Of a DNA stretch of 64,000 nt, positions 22,481-33,044 are shown piece after piece (positions within the stretch are counted from its first letter, which is position 1; each line of letters starts with the position of its first letter). Both the position numbers and the translations under genes were made by a program. Under the pieces are notes generated by a model. It was not told where the DNA came from, made no database searches, and saw only the letters and a list, made by a program, of their open reading frames with translations. Source of the DNA: Dactylorhiza incarnata (Eukaryota > Streptophyta > Magnoliopsida > Asparagales > Orchidaceae); the NCBI GenBank assembly GCA_033032865.1, contig JAWHQI010000263.1, forward strand, positions 1,178,001 to 1,242,000, given 5' to 3'.

Positions 22481-22852
22481 AAAAAATTTGTATGCGCGCG
22501 ACAGTACCCCGCCTCGATAGTGCTCTAACGCGACGACAATACTCCTACAGCTCGCAAACATCCGTGCGCGGCTGTCGCAGATATGTAGTACTATTGCGAC
22601 ATGTATTTTTGCGCGTACGGGGTTTTTATAAATCTTTAACTTTTTATAAAAGTTTTTCTGTCTCTCTCTCACGCAGCTCTATCTCTCTCTCACATGAATG
22701 AATGAAATATACGGATGAAAATTTCCCTCCATAAAATTTTGAACAAAACAAAACTAAAAATAAAAAATATATTAAATGTAAAAATGAATGCAAATTAATA
22801 TGACATTAATTTTTTAATGTAATTTTGGAATTAAAATAAAATCACGCACGAA
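22481..22852. other. First 170-bp AT-rich module preceding a minisatellite
   Basis: There is no gene. From about 22620 the sequence 'tttttataaaagtttttctgtctctc', then 'catgaatgaatgaaat', then 'ttccctccataaaatttt' recurs at 23335-23460 and 26350-26510. Each copy stands before or between simple-repeat tracts. Confidence 0.6.
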
Positions 22853-23055
22853 CTCGCGTGCACGCAAATGCACTCTCGCGCATGCAAATGCACTCTCGCG
22901 CGCACGCAAATGCACTCTCGCGCGCACACAAATGCACTCTCGCGCGCACGCAAATGCACTCTCGCGCGCACACAAATGCACTCTCGCGCGCACGCAAATG
23001 CACTCTCGCGCGCACACAAATGCACTCTCGCGCGCACGCAAATGCACTCTCGTGC
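22853..23055. repeat. 22-bp minisatellite with 44-bp dimer order
   Basis: Nine copies of a unit with core 'caaatgcactctcgcgcgca', alternating strictly between 'acgcaaatg' and 'acacaaatg' over most of its length, so the true repeat period is 44 bp. The ORFs crossing it in all frames are artefacts of the repeat. Confidence 0.93.
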
Positions 23056-23334
23056 GTGTAGTTTTCCTTTTTTTGCTTGAGAGCTAGCGCGTATTGCATG
23101 TGTCGGGGCTCAAACACAGACACATGCACACACACACACGGACAACCAAACACACAAACATCCATTTGCGAGCTGTAGCAATGTCTTTCACGTACGCCCG
23201 CCGTCGTTGTCTCCCCTCTCTTCGACGGTCGCCGCCGTCGTCGCCTCTCTCTTCCACGGCCGCCGCCATCGTCGTTCTCTTTCTCGGCCGTCGCCGCGCG
23301 CCGTTTTCTTCCTCTAGTTTATTAAGTTTTGTCT

Positions 23335-23470
23335 ATTTCCTTCTCTCTCACATTAATGAAATATATAGAGGGAAATTTCCCTCCATAAAATTTTGCACAA
23401 AACAAATCAAAAAATTTAAAACATATTAATATAATTTTTGAATAAAAATAACGATCGCGCACTGGCCCCG
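23335..23470. repeat. Second copy of the 170-bp AT-rich module
   Basis: It contains 'ctctctcacattaatgaaat', 'ttccctccataaaattttg' and 'acaaaacaaatcaaaaaatt', matching the first module (22660-22790) and the third (26370-26480). Confidence 0.65.
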
Positions 23471-23714
23471 CATGCACACATATTTTTTCATTGTGCGCAG
23501 GGGTGAAATAATTGTACCCTTCTTGCGCCCATTTTTCGCTCGAGCACGTGTTTTTCACTCGGATGCGCGTTTTATTTCCCGAGCACACATTTTTTTCAAT
23601 CGCGCGCATTGCACTAGCTCTATCTTTTTTTGCTCAGGAGTATAAATAAATGTGTCAGCGCACACGTTTTTTTCTCGGGAGCTAGCGTTTTAATGAAAAT
23701 ATATGTCATATATA

Positions 23715-25492
23715 TCTATACTATTATATAAAGATATCAAGTTATGGTGTAACCCGGTCCGCCAAAAAATTTACACCGTTCGATCTTTCCACGATCCCTG
23801 CAAACCTTCCGATCAAATATTACTAATGTTGAAAACCCTACCACTAACGCATCTCAATTTCGTCTGCCCAATTGTGCCGTCTCTCCCGCATCGAACGTCT
23901 TCCACTTCTAAACCACTACGCTCCTACCACGATTTCACTCCTCTGGCGATTTCAGTGGGATGTCCCCTCCTTCCGCCCCATCAAACTCCAGACGACGAAA
24001 GCTGCCTCGCCCGACATCGCCATTCTTACACAATCCTTCGCCTACCAAGGATCTCCCAGCCCAGATCTACAACTTGCAGGTAAAGATTTCACACCTCCGA
24101 CGGTTTCACAGCGTCGTCTCCTCCTTCCGCCCCATCCAACTCCAGCCGACGAAAGTTGCTTCGCCTGGCATCCGCCTACCAACGATCTTCCAACCCAGAT
24201 CTACAACCTTCAGGTATACCTCTGCTCCATTTTCGACTGCTGTACCCAGGTTCTACTCCCTTCCTCACTCGGTTTACAACTTCCTTGCAGTTCTCCGCTA
24301 CCTAAAATCGCACCGGCCAACTTCGCCGGACGTGCGCCTTCTTCCAATTCATATCTACAACCAACGTACTCGATCCCTAAATTTACAGGTCAACCTCTGC
24401 TCCATTTTCTACAGGTGAACTGAGAATCTACTCACGTGCTCACTCGATTTCACTTTGCTTGCAGATCTCCACAACCTACGTTCACGCCGGCCAACATCTC
24501 CGCCGCTGCGCCTTCTTCCCTCTCTTTATCTCCACCTTATCACTACCAGATCTCGGTTGGCTCGCACATCTGCATCCTAGGTACCTACACCTGCATCTCA
24601 AATCAGATCAAAGAAAAATGAAATATATACAGTAAAGCTCCACCGTCTCTGTTTCATTCTCTTTGCCACTGCATAGAAAGTCTTTAGTGTTATATACTGA
24701 CTTCCTGTATACTTCTCTAATCTACTGCATAGAAAGGCTTCAGTTTTATATACAGACTTCTTAAGTTTGCTTGAATGCTTAATCTACCTTCACAAGGCAT
24801 TTCTACTGTGAATCTCATCGCATACCTTATGAAAGGTCCATATTACACTCACTATAGTTACGCTTTGGTATTAATATTTACCATTTAAATGAGCAGTACG
24901 CATACTCCATAAAGCTTTCTCATATCTCATAAAATTAAAAACACACTCAAAGCTAATTATCCCATATCAAGCTCCCAATCTTTAGGGGTTTTACTATTGA
25001 AGGTTCTTTAAAAAAAGAACTACTTATAATTTTTTTGAACTTTTGCTCTTCGTGAATTACAATGCTTAGCAAAGCTAATTATCTCATATCAAGCTCCCAA
25101 TCTTTAGGGTTTTCAATACTGAAGGTTCATTAAAAAAATAACTACTTATAATTTTTGTTACTATTGCTCATGAGAGACACCTGTTTAAATTTATGTCACG
25201 CATTCCTTAGCTTGCAACTTACTATAAAACGACCTTTCTTTACACTCAAAATCGCACCTAAAAAGAACACAACGCTTCGCAATAAGGTTCATTGAAATTA
25301 ATGCTCCTTAAAAGTATTTTGTTAAATCACATCTCCAACCTACTTCTTATCATCAATATATTGTAATTTGTAACAATATGTTCTTTCTTACTTATAATGT
25401 CATAATATGCTTTTTAATGCATAAAACTACACTATCTAGGTCTTGAGCAAACATACTTTCTAGCATACATTTTGTTATAAAGTTATGTGTCA
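23715..25492 (+). other. Segment opening with a Helitron-like 5' end, containing internal duplications
   Basis: At 23715, after an A, the sequence TCTATACTATTATATAAAG resembles the 5' terminus of plant Helitrons. No matching 3' hairpin plus CTRR end could be placed, so this is tentative. At 23932-24082 and 24083-24215 an approximately 140-bp block is repeated ('ctccttccgccccatc', 'cagatctacaac'), and another short block ('acctctgctccattt') at 24220 and 24398. At 24960-25170 there is a further direct repeat ('aagctcccaatctttaggg'). No convincing CDS is seen. Confidence 0.3.
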
Positions 25493-25493
25493 A

Positions 25494-25728
25494 ATACAGC
25501 CACCACGACAAATATCACCCCCACGACTAATGCCTCCCCCCATGACAAATGCCGCCCCCATGACAAAGGTCTCCTCCACGACATATGCCGACCCTTAGGA
25601 CAATTATCGCCCCCCACTACAAATGTCGCCCACCACGACAGATGTCGGCCCAACGACAAATGTCGCCCCCACAACATTTGCCGCCCCCACGATAAATGTC
25701 GCCCCATGACAAATGCCACCCTATCATA
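25494..25728. repeat. 18-bp minisatellite (ACGACAAATGTCGCCCCC-like)
   Basis: About 13 imperfect copies of an 18-bp unit. Each unit contains a small palindrome, CGACAAATGTCG. No genuine ORF. Confidence 0.85.
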
Positions 25729-25740
25729 GTAGGTATATAT

Positions 25741-26140
25741 ATGCAGGGGCGGGCGAACTCCGCAGGGGGCGGGCGAAGCCCGCCGGCTCCGCCGGGGGGT
25801 AGGCAGGGTACTGTCGCGTGGGGCACGGGGGACCCCCCGTGCACTGTCACTCGTATATATATATTGATTGATAGATGACACGTGTTTTAATGAAAATAAA
25901 TGTGTAATGAAATTCATAAATACATGTTAAATCAATTCATAAATACAACACGTTGTTCAATAAAATTTACTTTTTAAATAAAATTTATATATTTTTTAAA
26001 ATAAGAATTACCCCCGCTCAATTTTGTCCGCTCTCAGGAGCTCGATCAACTGACAGTGCACATGAGGCCCATGTTCCCCGCATTCTATAGTACCCGGCCG
26101 GCGACGGCGGGCTTCGCCTGCCCCCGGCGGGCTTCGCCCG
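25741..26140. repeat. GC-rich inverted repeat pair
   Basis: The GC-rich block 25741-25856 ('gcgggcgaagcccgccgg', then 'gggtact', then 'gtgcactgtca') recurs inverted at about 26040-26135. Each arm holds a hairpin GCGGGC-N3-GCCCGC. The intervening DNA is AT-rich. It may be the ends of a small foldback or Helitron-related element; its identity is unresolved. Confidence 0.5.
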
Positions 26141-27088
26141 CAACATATACAAATGAGTACTCAAAATGGCCGTAAAAAAATATACATCAATATTTTATAA
26201 TTATTTTTTTCAAAAACATTTATATTTTAACAAAAAACCATTTTAAAGTTTCTTTATATATTGTAGTTAAAGATATATAAATTTTCTTTATATAATTTTT
26301 TTATAAAATATTATAAAAAATGTTATATAAAGTTTTTATAAGACTAGAAACGTTTTTATAATAGTTTTTCTTCCTCTCCCCATCTCTCTTATTACATGAA
26401 TGAATTAAATATATAGAGAAAAATTTACCTCCATAAATTTTGCAAAAAAAAAATCAAAAAATTAAAAGTATTAAATTTAAAAATGAATGTCAATTTGACA
26501 TTAAACACAAACACTGCACAGACACAGACATAGACATAAACACACACACAGACTACACACATACTGCACACATACACAGACACAGATAGACACAAATATA
26601 GACACATACAGACACACAGACACAGACACACAAACACACAGACACATACACAAAAAAACACACACAGAAATAGACTGACACAAACACAGATATAGACTGA
26701 CACATACACAAATAAACACAGACAGACACACAGACACATACAAACACAGATAGACACACCGACACATACATACACATACAGACACAGACACACATATGAG
26801 CATACACACGAACACAGACTGACACACATATGCACATACACACATATATAGCTAGAGATCACACAGACATAGACACACAAACACAGACACAGACCTAGAT
26901 ACATGACACAGACAGACACAGACACATAAACAAAGACACACAAACACAGACACTCATGCACAAACACACATATACATACAGATACAGACATACACACAGG
27001 CACAGTCACACATAGCTAGCTAGAGATCACACAGACACACAAAGGAACAGACACACACACAAACATACACAAACATACACACACATCG

Positions 27089-27135
<47 letters not shown>

Positions 27136-27822
27136 GATACACACATACATTCAGACACAGACACATTCAGACACACAGACACACACACACACACACATGC
27201 ACAAACACACATAGACACACAGACACAGACGCACACAGGCACGGTCACGCATAGCTAGAGATCACACAGACACATAGACACACACACACACACACATAGG
27301 TACAAACACAGACAGACATAGACACACAAACACAAACACACAGACACCGACACAGACACCGACACACCCACACACACAAACACACACATGCACAGACACA
27401 CAAAGAAACACAGACATAGACATACATAGGCACACATAGACACAGACACACACAGACATAGACACACATAGAAATACAGGCACACACACATGCACACACA
27501 TGCATAGACACACATAGACACAAACACAGACACACACAGACACGGACACAAACACAGACACAGACCAACACAAACGCAGCTACACACATACACATAGACA
27601 CATATACACAGACACACAAACACAAACCCACATAAACACAAAACCCACATAGACACAGATACACACGGACAACTCCAAGTTATTGATTTTGTAGGTAAAA
27701 ATATACATTATTTTACAAAATTAAAATACGGATATTGTTTCAAATTTTTTTACGGTCATTTTAAGTACTCATATATATGTTTTGAATAAAAGTATTTGTT
27801 CTCCTATGCGGGCATTGCCCGC
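26127..27822. repeat. Inverted-repeat-bounded segment around the CA-rich tract
   Basis: The left arm (26127-26182: hairpin GCGGGCTTCGCCCGC, 'aacatata', 'atgagtactcaaaatggc', 'cgtaaaaaaat') is repeated inverted at about 27742-27822 with hairpin GCGGGCATTGCCCGC. The arms enclose 1.6 kb, including a third AT-rich module (26350-26510). I see no target-site duplication and no coding sequence. Confidence 0.5.
26505..27668. repeat. (CA)n/(CACAGA)n-rich low-complexity tract
   Basis: Over 1.1 kb of CA, CACAGA and CACATA repeats. A higher-order unit is visible: 'tagctagagatcacacagac' occurs near 26848, 27012 and 27250, the last two preceded by related 'ggcac.gtcac.c' sequences. Long Cys/Val-rich ORFs on the minus strand reflect only TGTGTG composition. 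Confidence 0.95.
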
Positions 27823-28305
27823 TTGAATGCGGGAGAGGATGCTCGAATGCGGGCGCAGCCCGCTCGAATGCGGACGCAACACGATCATTTCTTAATTTCT
27901 GCTATAATAACCCTCGAAGACAAAAGTTGAATGGCGTAACATTTATTCTGCCAGAAACACCCTCTCATAACCCTCCTTTTCATTCAAAACATATTATTTT
28001 TTAGTCATTTCTTAATTTTTGCTCACTTTTCAGTTTTCCCACCAAAAATTTTCAGATCCCGCCTAATCAATATATCACGCTTTCCCAAACCCCTCCTAAT
28101 TTCTTCATGCCAGTACATGTCGCCCTTCCCTCTAATCTCCTCACCTAGGTCGGCACTTCAAACTCGCCCAGAAATTGCTCCTCCGACCAGTGATCGATCC
28201 CTGCACATCGATCTCAGCGGCAGCTCGACTTCCCTCTCCATCGACGCACCCAACTTTGCACGAAGAAGAAACGATCGCACGCACAGAGCATCGACACACC
28301 TCTGA
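27823..28305. other. Right end of the LTR insertion, no assigned function
   Basis: More GCGGGC-type inverted repeats lie at 27823-27890. An AT-rich part follows, then a GC-richer 28090-28305 with a 62-codon ORF (28117-28305) that looks like a 5' gene fragment but matches nothing I recognise. The D LTR resumes at about 28306. Confidence 0.35.
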
Positions 28306-28978
28306 TTGAAATAGAGGAAAAGCTCCCAAGAGAAAAGGAGAGAAAATTTGAGAGAAGTGATAGTGTGCTGAAGTCAACAACAAGCCTTCTTCTTCTTCTC
28401 TTTCTGAAGCCATACTGCTGCAATCTCTGATAGCTCTCATTGAAAGAGAAAAAGACCCACAATCTCCTTCTCACTATAGAAGAGAGATTTCATTCACTAT
28501 TTCTTGTGCTTCTAATCTTCTTGCTAGGAAGAAGATTCTTTCTTATTTAAAATTACTTCTTCTACTTCTTCTTCTTATCTTCATTTCATTTTCAAACAGT
28601 GTAAAAGAGTTTTTAGAATCTCTCTTCAAAAAATTCAGTTGTACTGGTTCTAAGAGTCTCCTTATCAAAAGACTCAGGCTGGTTCTAAGAGTCTCCTTAT
28701 CAAAAGACTCATTACAAGATAGTGGATTCCTACCAAGGGGGTAGAAGAGCGGACTACCCAAAGTTTGGAGAACCACTATATTTCTTTGTATTGTGCTGTG
28801 ATTTTCATTTTGCTATTTCTTTCTTTATTTACTTAATTCTTGTTGGTGTGTGTGAGAAGCTTAAATCTGAGATTATTACATATATATATATATTTGTTAA
28901 CTTTGCACAAAGTACTTTTAAATCTCTATTCACCCCCCCTCTAGAGAATTCTAGTGAGGTTAACTGTGCACTTTCAAT

Positions 28979-28990
28979 TGGTATCAGAGC
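28979..28990 (+). other. Element D primer binding site (initiator tRNA-Met)
   Basis: TGGTATCAGAGC is a perfect match to the canonical plant site, two bases after the LTR end TTTCA. Confidence 0.95.
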
Positions 28991-29072
28991 CAGGTTGATC
29001 AAAAAGGGGTAACTCCTTGATCAAAAAGATCCTACCTCATATATATATATACTTCTAAAAACTATTTTTCAC

Positions 29073-31414
29073 ATGGCACAAATTAAAGATTATGCTTCCA
29101 CCAGACCACCAATTTACAACCTTGAAAAGTTTGCACTTTGGAAAACAAGAATTAGGATCTATATGAATTCTATTGATGAAGATTTGTGCAATGTTATTTT
29201 GACAGGTCCCCCTAAGCCTATAGAAAGGACTCAAGTGGTAAAGTGACTCAAACACTTGTCCCAAGGGCTGAGTGGACAGTTGAAGAAAAGAAGGCAGGAA
29301 CAAGTGATGCAAAAGCTGCAAACATTCTTGTCTCAACCCTCTCAGATGAAATCTTTCAAAAGGTTGTTGTCTGTGAATCAGCCAAAGAAATCTGGGAGGC
29401 TCTTACAAAAATAGTAGAAGGAAGTGCTGATGAAAGGAAAGATAGAAATGCTCTATTGATCTCCCAATATGAGAACTTTCAAAAGAAGCATGATAAAAGC
29501 ATATCTGAAATGTATGACAGATTCAGTCTGATCATCAATCAATTAAGGAGCTTGGATAGAGAGATCTCTCTCACAGAGATCAATGACAAAATATTAATGA
29601 GTCTCCCAAGTTCATGGGACTCAAGAATATGGGCAATAAGAGATACAAGAGGACAAAAGGAAATCTCAACAGATGCTCTCTTAGGAAAACTCAAATCCTA
29701 TGAGCAACTACTGAAAACCAGAGAAGAGAAGGAAAGAAGGGAAAACACTCCAACCTCTTCAAAAGATAGAAGTATTGCATTAAAAGCAACAGATGAAGAA
29801 ACCTCTGTGACTGAAGAAGAACTATTCAGCCTCCTGACCAGAAGATTCAAGAAATGGGTCAGGCCAGATGGGTCTAGAAGGAGAGAGTCAAAACCAAGGT
29901 ATGATAAGACTCCTACCAAAGATATTGTTTGTTATTCCTGCAGGAAAATTGGACATATTGCTCCAGAATGTTTAGAGAATGCTGAGAAAAAGAAAGATCT
30001 GAAAAAGAAAGATCTCAAGAAAAAGGGGAAGAAGAAAGAAAGTGGCTTCATTGCAGAAGCTTGGAGTGAGACAGATTCTGAAGACAGCACTTCATCCAAG
30101 AGTGACAATGAAGAGTCTAAGCAAGAAGATCTATGCTTAATGTCTCTTGGAAGCACAGAAGAAGAATGTATTGCTGAATCATGGAGTGAAACAGGATCAA
30201 AAGGAAGCATCTTTTCAACAGCAAAAGCAAATAGCCTTATTCTCATAGAGGAATCTAAGGATAAGGATGAGGTAAGCATTTTTGATGAAATAGATTTTCT
30301 ATGTGATGATTTTAAAAATGATTTTGAAAGACTCTGTTTAGATCAACTGAAAGCTAAACAAGAAATTAAGGATCTAAAAGAACAAATTAATATGAGAAAA
30401 ATAGAAGATACATGTTCAAAAAATTATGAACTTAGGTGTTGAATCTATAAAATAGAAAAGGAAATAAATAGTGCTAAAATAGAAAATCAACTTCTTAAGA
30501 ATAAGGTATCCTAGGCAAAAGCTTTTGAAGAATCTATAAAAGTCAGAAGCCAAACACTTAAAGAAATCACTGAAAATCAAATAATCAGACATAAGAATCT
30601 GGTGTTTGGAGCTGATCCTTCAACTAGTTCAATACCATCTACCAAACCTGCTTGGATGAGCCCTGTTAAATTCACTAAACCCATCAAATCAACAAACTTA
30701 GAAGAAGACTCACAAAATACAGAAGACCTCACCATCAAAGAGATGAACCACCTTAATGAATCATCATCATACCATTCAGAAGAAGACTCTCAAACTACCT
30801 CTGAGAAAGCAACTATGCCAAAAGAAACAAGTTATAAAGAAACAAAACTCCAATCAGAAAAGGGGAAAAATAAAATCTGTGAAGATAAAATTGCGTCGAC
30901 TTCATATCGACGCATGAATGATAGTACGTCGAATTCTACTCGACGCAATCACTTAGATGCTTCGACCTCTAATCGACGCATGAATAACAGTACGTCGACT
31001 TACAATCGACGCAACTACTTCTATGCATCGATTCCAGATCAACGCAATCTAGAGAAAGCGTCGAATACATATCGACGCAACTCTCAACATACGTCGAATA
31101 GACATCGACGCATAAAACCTCAGAGCAACTTAAATACAGAACATGGGTATTCTTCAAAAACTTTCTATCTTAACCCCCATTCAGGACCCTTTCATCCTGA
31201 TAAAAATTTTTATCCTGATCAAAACTTATATCCTAATCAAAAATGTTTTCATAATCAAAATTACTATCCTGATCAAAACTCTTATCCTAATCACCATCTC
31301 TATTCCTCCCTAAACTCAAATTTCCTTAATCAAAAGAAAATTAGGTGTTATATCTGCAATAAAATTGGCCACACTGCCAAACAATGTTGGCACACTCAAT
31401 CCAACTGTTTATAA
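29073..31414 (+). pseudogene. gag: Element D gag, nearly intact, with two zinc knuckles
   Basis: Starts at the ATG at 29073. Residues 1-50 ('STRPPIYNLEKFALWKTRI') match element C gag. One frameshift near 29240 moves it into the frame that stays open to 30440, then only two stops (30440 and about 30513) precede 31414. The copia gag capsid region includes 'IFQKVV', 'SADERKDR' and 'SSWDSRIWAIRD'. The first knuckle is CYSCRKIGHIAPEC (about 29929-29970). A Lys-rich and then acidic stretch and a coiled-coil follow. A second knuckle, CYICNKIGHTAKQC, lies at the C-terminus (about 31345-31386). Codons at 30892-31111 encode a Ser/Thr/Arg repeat because the DNA carries the TCGACG palindromes. Particle assembly and RNA packaging would be its role. 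Confidence 0.88.
30892..31111 (+). repeat. TCGACG motif array inside element D gag coding sequence
   Basis: Ten or more TCGACG/CGTCGA motifs in inverted pairs (CGTCGA..TCGACGCA) spaced 15-35 bp apart, read through in frame. The same motif clusters in the D LTR (21535-21775, 41830-42065) and before the third ORF (31505-31745). Confidence 0.85.
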
Positions 31415-31791
31415 AATTAGTCCAAGGGTGACTTAGAAAACCTTAGGATTAGGAAGAAATAACCCCTCAAGAAAAACCTGAAATTTTCAGACAAAGTAAA
31501 AATCAAGTCGATTCCTTAATCGACGCATCGTCGATAACTAAAAATGATTAGTAAACTCGACGTATGCGTCGACTCTTATCGACGCATACGTCAATAGGAA
31601 ACCCTATCAGAATATACTGACGTATACACCGACTTCCACTCGACGCAACGTCGACTTTATGAAAAAGAGCGGCAATACTGAAATATATTCAGTCACATCT
31701 ACTATTGTACCGAATAAACCTCGAGTTGTGTCACGTGTCGACGTTTCACCTGACTTAAATAGACTCTTCAGTTAAAATTCAGCACACTCCT
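31415..31791 (+). promoter_or_regulatory. Element D gag/third-ORF spacer with a TCGACG palindrome cluster
   Basis: No pol is present. The spacer holds about nine GTCGAC/TCGACG motifs (31505-31745), then a TATA-like TTAAATAG (about 31756) near its end. Before E inserted, this stretch ran straight into 39748, placing the TATA-like site about 85 bp from the third ORF ATG. It is an inferred internal promoter matching that of element C. Confidence 0.45.
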
Positions 31792-32995
31792 CGTTGGAAC
31801 ATGGTCTTCCGCATCTCCTAGGTTTGAGAATAACAAATCCTATGTGTATTTGATCTTGTGTGTTTAAGTGTGCAGGAAATCAAAGTCCATATGACTCAAG
31901 GATGGTTGTCCCCAAAATTGAGGCCAGAATTCCAAAATGACCACTAGCGCCGGCGGTAGCGATAGCGCCCGGCGCTAGCGATGATTAGCACGATTCCTGC
32001 AGTGTTTTTAGAAGGAGCTAGCGCCCAGCGGTAGCTACTAGCGCTGGCAGTAGCATGGCGCACAAAAGGCATAGAGCAAAATGTTGCCACGGATTGAGGA
32101 TCCTGCCGCGCAAAATGTTACTTAATCAGGGATAGCGCCGGCGGTAGTTACTAGCGCCGGCGGTAGTTACTAGCGCTGGCGGTAGCGTGGCGCACAAGAG
32201 GCATAGAGCAAAATGTTGCCGCGGATTGAAGATCCTGCCGCGCAAAACATTACTTAATCCGGGCTAGCGCCGGCGGTAGCGCTAGCGCCGACGGTGGCGC
32301 TGAGGCTATAAAATGGATACTTTGGCTCCGTCTTTATCATCCTCTAGAGATACCAAATTCCAGAGCATCGTGCCATAGCATAGAGAGGAGAGTTTGGAGA
32401 GATACTCCCACAAATCCATAAAGCCGTAAGGAGATCCGTGGAGAAGATTTCAACACGCGTCATCATCATGACGAAAGACCGCATCGACTACGATCATACT
32501 CTGCGGGCCTTCGTCCACTTCTCTAAGAGATCCATATAGGGAGTTTTTATTATTGTTGTCTTCTATTTTATTTCTCTTTTTCTTTGTAAACGGTAGTGAA
32601 TTCGCCTCGTGTTGGCGACTAAGTCTGGGGTAGGACTTAGGGCTGAAATTCGCCTCATGTTGGTGACTAGATCTAGGCTAGGTCTAGGGGGTGCTCGAGG
32701 CCACATCCGGGGAGGGATTGACTAGAGTGGCTTGAGGCCGAATCCGGGGATGAGAGGGCTAGGGCCACAGGTTCGTGGGGAAGCGCTTTGATTATTCGCC
32801 TCCGATATCTAGCGCCATTGAGATCAAGTTTTGTTAAACTTATTTAATATCAATAAAGCTTGTCTCTCTTTTTTGTTTTACTTGACTTCTTGTTTTAATA
32901 TTGCAATATTCCAAAGTTTTTCCAAATAAAATCTAAAGTTTTTGAAAACCCTGATTCACCCCCCCCCCCCTCTAAGGGCGCCTACCGATCCAACA
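31792..32995 (+). repeat. Element E 5' LTR
   Basis: Starts CGTTGGAACATGG, with the first base changed from the T of the 3' copy. It ends CCGATCCAACA. It holds a cluster of TAGCGCCGGCGGTAGC-like palindromes (31943-32306), with one more unit in two places than the 3' LTR, and lacks a 24-bp segment near 32782 that the 3' LTR has. A C run is at 32958-32970. Confidence 0.95.
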
Positions 32996-32997
32996 AG

Positions 32998-33010
32998 TGG
33001 TATCAGAGCG
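32998..33010 (+). other. Element E primer binding site (initiator tRNA-Met)
   Basis: TGGTATCAGAGCG lies two bases after the LTR end, identical in placement to that of element F. Confidence 0.95.
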
Positions 33011-33044
33011 AGGTTATTCCAAATCGGCTTAACAACCGGGAATA

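Larger units (their letters stand above)
21454..28976 (+). repeat. Element D 5' LTR, interrupted by about 6.2 kb
   Basis: Parts 21454-22084 and 28306-28976 match the 3' LTR (41752-43080). A cluster of GTCGAC/TTCGAC-type motifs lies at 21535-21775. A TATA-like CTATAAATA occurs at 22043-22051, about 300 bp after the cluster. Next to the right junction, about 15 bp present in the 3' LTR ('gatccactccatacat') are missing. Confidence 0.92.

Noticed and set aside
26425..27664. Several long Cys/Val-rich ORFs on the minus strand
   Set aside because: They translate TGTGTG/TCTGTG repeats in every frame; no start context or domain, only composition.
23715..27900. Full Helitron from the TCTATACTATTATA start
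   Set aside because: No Rep/helicase coding and no 3' hairpin followed by CTRR could be located; only the 5' end resembles one.
28117..28305. 62-codon ORF as a host gene
   Set aside because: Short, Ser/Arg/Pro-rich, truncated by the LTR junction, with no recognisable domain.
28979..33010. tRNA-like sequence TGGTATCAGAGC at 28979 and 32998 as tRNA genes
   Set aside because: These are primer binding sites directly after LTR ends; no cloverleaf surrounds them.
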